From Bacillus sp. FJAT-45350 (GTDB lineage: Bacteria; Bacillota; Bacilli; Bacillales; NISU01), in NCBI RefSeq assembly GCF_002335805.1, contig NZ_NISU01000001.1, positions 256,079 through 320,078 of the forward strand: a DNA stretch of 64,000 nucleotides, written 5' to 3'. Made by a program: the position numbers and the translations under genes. This document shows, piece after piece, positions 44,389-50,973 of the stretch (the stretch's first letter is position 1; every line of letters starts with the position of its first letter). The notes under the pieces are model-generated. The model saw only the letters and a program-made list of their open reading frames with translations, did not search any database and was not told the origin of the DNA.

Positions 44389-45705
44389 GTGAATCCGACA
44401 GTATCTATTATTTTAACTAGTTATAATAAGCCTAATTTAATAGGGAAAGCAATTAAGAGTGTACTTCAACAAACATTTTCTAATTGGGAATTATTTATAA
44501 TGGACGATAACTCAAACCAAGAAACAATAGAAGTTATTACGTCTTGTTTGAATGATCCTAGAATTAAATATAGTAATAGTTACATTGAACATGAAGAAAG
44601 GCATAAAACAACTCGTTATGCAACATTAATTAATCAAGCAATCGAGCGTTCGAGAGCAAAGTATGTAACCTATTTAACAGATGATAGTATGTTTTTTTCT
44701 GAAAGGTTACAAATAATGGTGAGTGATTTAGAGGCAAATCCACATAAGCAGGTTGTTTATTCAGAGCAAGAGATTAAGAGAATAGATAGCACAGGCCATG
44801 TACTTTCTTCCTACACAACTAGGACGAAGGGGATTTTGAAACAAGCTTCGAACATAGTGGATCATTGTTCAGTTATGCATACAAGGAAGATTGCAGAACT
44901 AGTTTACAAGAAGTATTGTTCCTATTGGAATGATGATCCGAGCTATTGGCATAATGGTGATGCAGCTTTTTGGGCTAGGTTAAATGAATTTTCTCCTTTT
45001 TACCCAATTCCTACTATTTTGGATAGTAGTTATAAAACACCCCACTCATTTCAAAGACTGAATAAGAACATTCCAGATGTAATACCAAATGGAGTGTTAG
45101 TTAAAGGATTAGAACCAGATATTTATCTAATTGAAAAACAAAAAAGAAGAAAGGTGACTCCTTCTGTATTTAAAAAATTGAAGTACAATAGGAAAAAGAT
45201 AATTGAAATACCTGATCCCGTTCTATATAAATATAATGAATCTATAGAAATTAATAAAGATGTCTTTAAAGAAATGAAAAGCTTTCCTAATATGCGATTA
45301 GTCAAAGGAAAGAACAGCTCAGACATATACTATATTCAAAATGGGGAAAAAAGAAAATTTGACAACCATGAGATATTATCTAAATTTAGCTTTTCAATGG
45401 AAGATGTTATTACAGTTTCAAATGAATTTATTTCCAAATTTCCAGAAGGTTCAAACATTACTCAAATAACAAGTGAGTCGATATTACCGGATGGGGTAAT
45501 ATTTAAAACTAAAAAATCAAGGAAGATATCATATTTTTATAGTGAAGATAATACTCTTTATCCAGTAAGTAAAAATGTAGTAAGACGATTAATGTTAGAT
45601 GAGAAAGTAGCTAATATCAGTGGAAGAGAGTTAGCTAATTTTCATATTGGTGAAAGGATAAGCTGGAAATTAAAAAAGTGGTCATGCTTCCCAAATAACG
45701 ACTAG
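44389..45705 (+). CDS. SpsA-like GT2 fused to a C-terminal repeat domain
   Basis: 438 residues. The first ~245 are SpsA-like: VSIILTSYNKPNLIGKAIKS, FIMDDNSNQETIEV, YLTDDSMFF (DD at the metal site), SNIVDHCSVMHTRK, and YWHNGDAAFWARL. It is about 180 residues longer than SpsA. The extra part carries three copies of a unit resembling PNGVLVKGLEPDIYLIEKQK-RRKVTP-x-V-F, i.e. hydrophobic beta-strands with I-Y-x-I and K-R-[KR] in each. This unit could bind carbohydrate or cell-surface glycan. Start GTG 44389 with GAAGGTG upstream. Confidence 0.8.
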   Translation: MNPTVSIILTSYNKPNLIGKAIKSVLQQTFSNWELFIMDDNSNQETIEVITSCLNDPRIKYSNSYIEHEERHKTTRYATLINQAIERSRAKYVTYLTDDSMFFSERLQIMVSDLEANPHKQVVYSEQEIKRIDSTGHVLSSYTTRTKGILKQASNIVDHCSVMHTRKIAELVYKKYCSYWNDDPSYWHNGDAAFWARLNEFSPFYPIPTILDSSYKTPHSFQRLNKNIPDVIPNGVLVKGLEPDIYLIEKQKRRKVTPSVFKKLKYNRKKIIEIPDPVLYKYNESIEINKDVFKEMKSFPNMRLVKGKNSSDIYYIQNGEKRKFDNHEILSKFSFSMEDVITVSNEFISKFPEGSNITQITSESILPDGVIFKTKKSRKISYFYSEDNTLYPVSKNVVRRLMLDEKVANISGRELANFHIGERISWKLKKWSCFPNND

Positions 45706-45770
45706 CTAAAAAAGGGTACATATCTAACGTGTACCTTTTTAGTATTAAGAAATGAAATACCCCTCTTAGA

Positions 45771-45796
45771 AGTATTCCTAAGAGGGGTGAATGATT
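45771..45796. terminator. Hairpin between convergent genes
   Basis: ATACCCCTCTTAGAAGT and ACTTCTAAGAGGGGT-type arms: CCCCTCTTAG (45761-45770) pairs with CTAAGAGGGG (45779-45788). Also AAAAGGGTACA/TGTACCTTTTT at 45709-45740. Probably bidirectional termination. Confidence 0.6.
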
Positions 45797-46758
45797 TATA
45801 GAATAATTTTAGAAACTAATGTTTGAATTCGGTGATAAAAAGTATGTTCATTTAACACCCTTTTCCGAGCGTTTTCCCCTATTTTTCCTCTCTTAAAATT
45901 ATCTCGTAAGTAAAAATCAAGTTTTTCTAAGAGGTCCTTTTCATTTTGATAGGATATCATTTCTACTCCTTCAACAAAGTGAGTTGCTAAATCCTCTTTA
46001 TGTTCAATTAATTGAAATGTCCCACAAGCAGCGATATCAAATGTTCTATTATTAATACTTTCGTTAATGACCCCAATGCTATTTTCATTACTATGTTCTT
46101 GATAATGACGGTGAGGATTGAGAACAATTTTTGCACTTGAATAAAGAGTAGCTACCTTTTTTGGAGGAAACCAGCCTTTACATATTTTTAATTGCTTAGA
46201 TTCCTTTACTTTTTTACGCCATCCTGTACCACATACTAGGATTTTATAATTTGTATTTTGAGCAATCTTTTTTATAAGTTTTACTCGGTCAGGATAAGGG
46301 TATCCGACTAACGCTATATCACTAGCGTAGATGTTCTTACTGGGTTTAGGTGTAAATGTATCACAATCAGTACCTAGTGATAGCAGTTCTACATGATGAT
46401 AACCTTGTTCTTGATAGAAATCAAACGAACCTTTATCTATCGTGAATACATGATCATAATAGGGAATGAGTTCAATAGATTTATCCATAAAATAGGGATC
46501 TTCGGTTAACCATAAGACAGGTTTTACACCATTTTTCTTTAACCAGATTACTATTTCAATAGGTAGGTTATCACCAACAAGTGTTAGAAGAACTGTAGGT
46601 TTAAAAGAACCACATAAGGCTTTAAGTCCAGTTATTCCATTTTCCATTTCATAATATGTCGCCTCAATATTCTCAATTGAATGTAATTCATTCATAATAC
46701 ATTGATTGAAAAATTTATAAACCTTTACATAGCCAGAAGGAAGGTAGAGGATCTTCAT
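45796..46758 (-). CDS. CgeB-like spore maturation glycosyltransferase
   Basis: 320 residues. Resembles CgeB, a predicted GT-B enzyme needed for the outermost spore layer in B. subtilis. Landmarks: KPTVLLTLVGDNLPIEIVIW, PVLWLTEDPYFMDKS, DHVFTIDKGSFDFYQEQGYH, NEN-IGVINESINNRTFDIA-CG and the C-terminal ENARKRVLNEHTFYHRIQTL. ATG 46758 with AGGGGG upstream; 10 bases after the coiled-coil gene, so one transcript. Substrate unknown. Confidence 0.82.
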   Translation of the reverse strand: MKILYLPSGYVKVYKFFNQCIMNELHSIENIEATYYEMENGITGLKALCGSFKPTVLLTLVGDNLPIEIVIWLKKNGVKPVLWLTEDPYFMDKSIELIPYYDHVFTIDKGSFDFYQEQGYHHVELLSLGTDCDTFTPKPSKNIYASDIALVGYPYPDRVKLIKKIAQNTNYKILVCGTGWRKKVKESKQLKICKGWFPPKKVATLYSSAKIVLNPHRHYQEHSNENSIGVINESINNRTFDIAACGTFQLIEHKEDLATHFVEGVEMISYQNEKDLLEKLDFYLRDNFKRGKIGENARKRVLNEHTFYHRIQTLVSKIIL

Positions 46759-46768
46759 TTCAACCCCC

Positions 46769-47461
46769 TTAGTAATTAACAATTATTTGATTAAGTGCAG
46801 GTATTCCTTGTTGTATTTCTTGAAAATAGACAAAGCCCGTAACTATAATTGAACTGCCCTTTTTAGGTGGAGAAAGTGTTAAATTAAAATTGGAAAAGCT
46901 AATTTGGCCTCCTGGTGATATATCTGTTTGGTGAGAAGGACGTATCCAGTGTTCCCCAGTTTCATTTACTTTTTCCTTCCAATTAGAATGGACATAGCTC
47001 CATTCTTCAGTGGCAGAATCCTCAAATAATTTGTCAGTCTCGTTATTTTTATGTGGAGTAAGTTTAATTTTTCCACTAAGACGTGTGCTCTCATAGGGCT
47101 CAACTTTTAAACAAAAAACAGGATTTGTTACGTCTGTATTCCCTATATTCTTACAAATGAAATTACCCATAATGATTACATCTCTTTGCTCATCTTCTAA
47201 TTGAGGAAGTATTAGTGAATAACTAAAGTGTGGTTGAACTTCAATTCTAGTGACTTCTTTTACTTCTGGTTCTTTATTCTTTAATTTTTCTATTTCATTT
47301 TGAAGAACTTGATAATTCTCATCCTTTTTTTTCAATTTAATCTTATACTGTTCTAATGTATTCTGATAGCGAGCGACTTCTGAGCGGTAATGGATTACTT
47401 TTTGTTTAAGTTGAATAGTAGAATCCTTAGCGAACGATTGCTGAGAGGATTTTTTTGTCAT
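46769..47461 (-). CDS. Coiled-coil protein with C-terminal beta domain, putative spore coat protein
   Basis: 230 residues. Residues ~15-70 form a coiled coil (STIQLKQKVIHYRSEVARYQ then NTLEQYKIKLKKKDENYQVL). The same N-terminal motif (LKQK-[VI]-I-x3-S-E-[VL]-x2-Y-Q) opens the 48610 protein. The C-terminal 140 residues look like a beta-sandwich (VIIMGNFICKNIGNTDVTNP, IIVTGFVYFQEIQQGIPALN). I do not recognise the family. It is upstream of the cgeB-like gene. AAGGAGG precedes ATG 47461. Confidence 0.65.
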   Translation of the reverse strand: MTKKSSQQSFAKDSTIQLKQKVIHYRSEVARYQNTLEQYKIKLKKKDENYQVLQNEIEKLKNKEPEVKEVTRIEVQPHFSYSLILPQLEDEQRDVIIMGNFICKNIGNTDVTNPVFCLKVEPYESTRLSGKIKLTPHKNNETDKLFEDSATEEWSYVHSNWKEKVNETGEHWIRPSHQTDISPGGQISFSNFNLTLSPPKKGSSIIVTGFVYFQEIQQGIPALNQIIVNY

Positions 47462-47481
47462 AAGAAATGCCTCCTTATTTT

Positions 47482-47512
47482 AATGCTTATAATCAAGTGT
47501 ATGAACAAAAAA
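47482..47512 (-). promoter_or_regulatory. Candidate sigma-E-like promoter for the coiled-coil/cgeB operon
   Basis: On the minus strand CATACACT resembles the sigma-E -10 (CATACANT), with TTATAATT about 16 bases upstream. No sigma-K AC element is properly placed. Weak call. Confidence 0.3.
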
Positions 47513-47534
47513 AGGAGAGAATTATAAAAAAATA

Positions 47535-47565
47535 AAAAGGAGGGGAATTCCCCTCCTTTTATCAA
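47535..47565 (-). terminator. Terminator after the 47572 gene
   Basis: AAAAAGGAGGGGAATTCCCCTCCTTTT: self-complementary AAAGGAGGGGAATTCCCCTCCTTT at about 47537-47560, with A/T runs on both sides, so it can act in both directions. Confidence 0.8.
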
Positions 47566-47571
47566 TACTTA

Positions 47572-48249
47572 TTAGCACTTACCTTTACCTGGAAAAATTT
47601 CAGGGCATTGTGGTGGGAACTTTTCAGTTGGGCAAACAACGTCTTCAATTGGAAGCTCTTGACGAGGTTTGCAAATAGCAGCCTCAACTTCAAGTTTCAC
47701 ATCTGCTTCCATTTGTACATCTAAGCAAATTAAGATTGAAATATCTAATTGCTCGAAGTCATCTGTACAAATAATATCTGAATCACATTGGAAGTATGTG
47801 ACCTTCGCGTGTAAATCCGTTCCCTCTGGAGCACATAGGAAGAATGTTTGTGCAGTTGCAAATGGAATTTCATCAGATACAGCAAGAACTTTTCCATGTG
47901 CATCAGTTATTGTTACTTCAACTAATCCTTTAACTAGGACTTTAACTTTCTGAAGTGTAACATTGTCCCCGTTAGGTAATGTTACATCAATATCTTGACG
48001 TTTAGGATGTTGTTTGATTTCTTGAGTATAAATAGAATCTTCTACTAAGTTACAGTGAACTTGAAACCCTGGATGTTTTTGTAAAAACTTACATACCTCA
48101 GTGTCGTAGTCATTGTTGTTATTTAAGTTATCAAATAAGTCATCCATGTCTCCGCCATCAAAACTCATTAGTGGTAAATCAACTTGACGTTGCACCCAGT
48201 CGTAAACCTTTGGTACTTTTATACAAACTTTATGCTTATCGTGGCTCAT
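47572..48249 (-). CDS. Putative spore coat protein, acidic with seven-plus cysteines
   Basis: 225 residues, no signal peptide. Starts HDKHKVCIKVPKVYDWVQRQ, then an acidic Asn/Asp region (DDLFDNLNNNNDYDTE), beta-rich middle (VTLQKVKVLVKGLVEVTITD), and a C-terminus with regularly placed Cys (ICLDVQMEADVKLEVEAAIC, CPTEKFPPQCPEIFPGKGKC). Cysteines could allow crosslinking. It has a good sigma-K-like promoter and AAGGAGG before ATG 48249. I recognise no named family; coat location is inferred from the promoter and neighbours. Confidence 0.68.
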   Translation of the reverse strand: MSHDKHKVCIKVPKVYDWVQRQVDLPLMSFDGGDMDDLFDNLNNNNDYDTEVCKFLQKHPGFQVHCNLVEDSIYTQEIKQHPKRQDIDVTLPNGDNVTLQKVKVLVKGLVEVTITDAHGKVLAVSDEIPFATAQTFFLCAPEGTDLHAKVTYFQCDSDIICTDDFEQLDISILICLDVQMEADVKLEVEAAICKPRQELPIEDVVCPTEKFPPQCPEIFPGKGKC

Positions 48250-48320
48250 AATGATACCTCCTTAAATTTTAACCCGCGAATACTGTTTTTTGTTTAGTAC
48301 ACTCGGGCACTGAACTACTT

Positions 48321-48347
48321 TATCCTATGTTTTTTATAGTCATGTGT
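48321..48347 (-). promoter_or_regulatory. Sigma-K-like promoter (minus strand)
   Basis: On the minus strand AC (48347-48346), 16-base spacer, CATAGGATA (48329-48321): full match. It lies 72 bases before the 48249 gene start. Confidence 0.65.
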
Positions 48348-48428
48348 GCAGGGATAGGAGTGTAATTTTTGAATTGGGCGAATGTCCTGAAATGAGTAGG
48401 CTACTGAAAAAGTCCATTATAGACGATC

Positions 48429-48545
48429 GAGAAATAGTAATGGCTCAGCACGTTGCGCGCTAGCTATGAGAAAATCCACTCATAGCTAGCTTTTTCAAAG
48501 AGGCAACGGCTTCGCACATTACTTAAAGGCCACTTTTTTAGTGGC
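48429..48545. repeat. Nested intergenic hairpins (dispersed repeat)
   Basis: Inner perfect 12-base stem GCTAGCTATGAG/CTCATAGCTAGC (48459-48470, 48479-48490), flanked by imperfectly complementary AGTAATGG...CGTTGC and GCAACGGCTTCGCACATTACT. A third hairpin GGCCACTTTTTTAGTGGCC follows at 48528-48546. Similar words occur near 5464 and 59880. The interval 48348-48609 has no gene. Confidence 0.65.
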
Positions 48546-48609
48546 CTCTGAAATGAGACAAGTTTTTTTGTCATAGGTATTAGTAATAAAGGGAAGAGGA
48601 GAGGGTTTG

Positions 48610-49407
48610 ATGAGGAAGAACGACAAAACGGTAGGGCGCTCAAGTGAACCAATGTTATTGAAACAAAAAATCATTTATTTACAATCAGAGCTTTCGTTAT
48701 ATCAACAGAAGGTAAAAAATTATCAAAACAATTATCATTATGCACAGATTGAGGAATTAAAGGTTGAAAATGAACGTTTAAATGAAGAGTATCAATCGAC
48801 AGTTAGTAAATTAAATAATAAGGTTGAGTTATTACAAGATGAAAATGCAAGAGTAAAGAATAGATATGAAGAGGTTGTAGAAGAGAAGAATAAAGAAGTT
48901 CAATTACTGAATAATAAAATTGCTGAGTTATACGATAAACAAGAGTCAATGATCGTAGAATTAAAAGCAGAATTAAATGAAGTGAAGACTATTAATGAAG
49001 ATTTAAAATATCAATTGTTAGAGAAGGAAGAAGTACTAAAAAAGTCTCAGGCTGAAAATGAACGAATGTTAGAGAAAGACAAAATGATTAAAGAATTAGA
49101 GAGTGAAAATGAACATTTAGAAAGAAGGCTCACACATTTGCAGGAGGAATTTGCGAAAACAAAAGGTGATTATCGAAAGAATATAAATACTAATGAAGAT
49201 GAAGGAGACAATTCATGGTTTCTTCGTAGTTTAAAAGAAACACAATCATATAAAGAAGCTATATCAAATAAAGAAGGAAATACAAAGGCGTTTAACTCTG
49301 TTTTCTTCAATAATGTTACTACAAATGAGTTACCAAGAGACAGCTTTATTAACCACAAAGGGTTCCAACAAATAAAAAATAATAGTAAAAACGAAGACAA
49401 GGAATAG
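48610..49407 (+). CDS. Long coiled-coil protein
   Basis: 265 residues, about 190 of which (25-215) are a continuous coiled coil rich in E, K, N and L (LLKQKIIYLQSELSLYQQKV, AQIEELKVENERLNEEYQST, LKAELNEVKTINEDLKYQLL). The tail is polar (RSLKETQSYKEAISNKEGNT). The N-terminus is related to the minus-strand 46769 protein. ATG 48610 preferred over TTG 48607. Structural role in the spore envelope is possible, by context only. Confidence 0.68.
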   Translation: MRKNDKTVGRSSEPMLLKQKIIYLQSELSLYQQKVKNYQNNYHYAQIEELKVENERLNEEYQSTVSKLNNKVELLQDENARVKNRYEEVVEEKNKEVQLLNNKIAELYDKQESMIVELKAELNEVKTINEDLKYQLLEKEEVLKKSQAENERMLEKDKMIKELESENEHLERRLTHLQEEFAKTKGDYRKNINTNEDEGDNSWFLRSLKETQSYKEAISNKEGNTKAFNSVFFNNVTTNELPRDSFINHKGFQQIKNNSKNEDKE

Positions 49408-49436
49408 GGGAATATACTAATTATTTTTAAACCTGA

Positions 49437-49464
49437 ACATCTCATTGTAAAGGGACATAGTATA
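49437..49464 (+). promoter_or_regulatory. Sigma-K-like promoter for a 53-residue protein
   Basis: AC at 49437-49438, 17-base spacer, CATAGTATA at 49456-49464: full match, 33 bases before ATG 49497. Confidence 0.65.
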
Positions 49465-49496
49465 AGGTATACCTTACAAGAGATGGGGGAGTTACT

Positions 49497-49658
49497 ATGA
49501 AACAAAATCGACCAATCATGTCTTCCACGTATTCACAAAAACCTAAAAAGGCTCAAGCCGTTGTAAATCAAAATAATAAACAAGTATTATATGGTAGTGT
49601 GTCAACTTCAAAAAAAACTGGTGGCTGTGGATGTGGAAAAAAATATAAAACAAAATAA
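49497..49658 (+). CDS. Small basic protein with GGCGCG motif, putative spore protein
   Basis: 53 residues, absent from routine ORF length cut-offs. Polar N-terminus (MKQNRPIMSSTYSQKPKKAQ), then NNKQVLYGSVSTSKKTGGCG and CGKKYKTK at the end. Two cysteines in GGCGCGKK could form crosslinks. GGGGGAG is 5-6 bases before the start and a full sigma-K-like promoter precedes it. No hydrophobic segment. Family not recognised; high Lys/Gln/Asn content and promoter suggest a coat component. Confidence 0.7.
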   Translation: MKQNRPIMSSTYSQKPKKAQAVVNQNNKQVLYGSVSTSKKTGGCGCGKKYKTK

Positions 49659-49679
49659 TAGGGTAAATAAAGTTATTGT

Positions 49680-49712
49680 AGGAAGCTCAGAGCATTTACT
49701 GTTCTGGGCTTT
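49680..49712 (+). terminator. Terminator after the 53-residue protein gene
   Basis: AAGCTCAGAGCATT...TGTTCTGGGCTTTT: AAGCTCAGA pairs with TCTGGGCTT, followed by TTATTT. Confidence 0.65.
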
Positions 49713-49733
49713 TATTTAATTTAATGCCCAATC

Positions 49734-49759
49734 ACTTTTGGGAGAGTGCACATATAGTA
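49734..49759 (+). promoter_or_regulatory. Possible sigma-K-like promoter
   Basis: AC at 49734-49735 and CATATAGTA at 49751-49759; the -10 is a full match but the spacer is 15, one base short of the norm. Confidence 0.4.
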
Positions 49760-49790
49760 GCACAGAGAAATTTATTTTGGAGGTACAGAC

Positions 49791-50150
49791 ATGACCAAGA
49801 AAAGAAAAGTTTTACGAGTGGATGAATTAATTATCCATGCAAATGATGTTAAAATAATTCAAGATGTAAAACCAGAGAGTCCAATTGAAAAACCGGTAGA
49901 ATATCGAGAAATTCCAGAAAAGACAGATGCCCCAGCTAAACCTGAACCTAGACCAATCTTTGACCCATGGGGATTTGGGCCACCTCGCCCTCTAGCTGAT
50001 CAGACGACTTCTGAAGTACCTGAGGTAAACCCAACAGATGAACCAACTGAGCCACTAACGGGAGAAGAGACAATCGACGACACACCAGAACCTAGCGTAG
50101 AAGGTGATGAACAACAAGAGACACCAAGATCAAATTGGTCATGGATATAG
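49791..50150 (+). CDS. Acidic proline-rich small protein, putative coat component
   Basis: 119 residues. Basic N-terminus KKRKVLRVDELIIHANDVKI, then a strongly acidic, Pro- and Thr-rich part (EIPEKTDAPAKPEPRPIFDP, WGFGPPRPLADQTTSEVPEV, DEPTEPLTGEETIDDTPEPS) and an aromatic end SNWSWI. Probably disordered. GGAGG precedes ATG 49791. I recall similar openings in small Bacillus spore proteins but cannot name one, so function is left open. Confidence 0.65.
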   Translation: MTKKRKVLRVDELIIHANDVKIIQDVKPESPIEKPVEYREIPEKTDAPAKPEPRPIFDPWGFGPPRPLADQTTSEVPEVNPTDEPTEPLTGEETIDDTPEPSVEGDEQQETPRSNWSWI

Positions 50151-50166
50151 TGCTAGTAGCACAATT

Positions 50167-50206
50167 TAGGCATTGAAATGGGTTATTTCCCTTTTCGATG
50201 CCTTTT
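50167..50206 (+). terminator. Terminator after the acidic protein gene
   Basis: TTAGGCATTGAAATGGG pairs with CCCTTTTCGATGCCTTT (one bulge), followed by TGTAA. Confidence 0.7.
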
Positions 50207-50387
50207 GTAATATACAGATAATTTCTAAGGAGATTTACTAGTACACAAATTATGTCCATTTAAAAGAAAATTCAAAAAATAAATTGTTTAGCTGTCATAT
50301 CATGGTATTATAATTATGATAAATTAATAGTCTAATTAAAAGACCTTTCGCTTTAAGCAGAATAACTCTAAAGTGAGGTGAGAATAT

Positions 50388-50753
50388 TTGCAAATCCATC
50401 GCTCTAACGAATCAATAAAACCAATTCTTAAGCAACCACGTCATGATGTCGACGATCTCAAAACTCCTAAACAGCAGGAAGTCGAGAGGGAAGCAAATAT
50501 CAAAAATGATAAATCAAAGAGAATCGCTCAACAATCTGTTGACAAGACATATGAAATGATGCAAAAGCTTGTAAAGAACACGGAGTATAATGTTAGTTTT
50601 AAAATTGATGAACTAGGTTCTGCTAAGCAATTTAACTTTACTTTGAAGAATAGTGGTGAGCTAATAGCTTCCATACCACCTGACATTGCTGTTAATATGG
50701 CTGATAAAGCAAAGAAACAAACAATTGGTTTACTTTTGGATTACCCGGCCTAA
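50388..50753 (+). CDS. FlaG-like small protein
   Basis: 121 residues. The C-terminal half (EYNVSFKIDELGSAKQFNFT, NSGELIASIPPDIAVNMADK) has the G-E-[LV]-I-x-x-I-P-P turn of the FlaG family; the N-terminal half is charged and probably disordered. FlaG proteins affect flagellar filament length, but no flagellar gene is nearby, so the role may differ. TTG 50388 has GAGGTGAG upstream. A TATAAT-like box is at 50330. Confidence 0.55.
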   Translation: MQIHRSNESIKPILKQPRHDVDDLKTPKQQEVEREANIKNDKSKRIAQQSVDKTYEMMQKLVKNTEYNVSFKIDELGSAKQFNFTLKNSGELIASIPPDIAVNMADKAKKQTIGLLLDYPA

Positions 50754-50761
50754 TGTAAAAC

Positions 50762-50809
50762 AAAAAACGAAAGCCTGATCACCGTTTGGTGGTAGGCTTT
50801 CGTTTTTTA
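50762..50809. terminator. Strong terminator between convergent genes
   Basis: AAAACGAAAGCCT pairs perfectly with AGGCTTTCGTTTT around an internal GATCACC/GGTGGT pair, with A and T runs at each side. Confidence 0.85.
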
Positions 50810-50814
50810 ATACA

Positions 50815-50973
50815 AATTTAGAATTTAGAATTTAGAATTTAGAATTTGAATTTAGAATTGCAAATGGCGAATTGCGAATTAAAGGCTTTGATGTTCTAGC
50901 TCTGCTAGAACGAGCTCTTGCTAATTGTCGCGGCTGATTTATCAGCCACGCAATTAGCAATTAGCAATTAGCC
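50815..50973. repeat. 7-bp microsatellites: AATTTAG x6 and AATTAGC x3
   Basis: AATTTAG-type units run from 50815 to 50860 with one 6-base variant. AATTAGC units occur at 50951-50973 and continue over the yjcD stop codon. Between them lie small hairpins TTCTAGC-TCT-GCTAGAA and GGCTGATTTATCAGCC. Confidence 0.85.
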
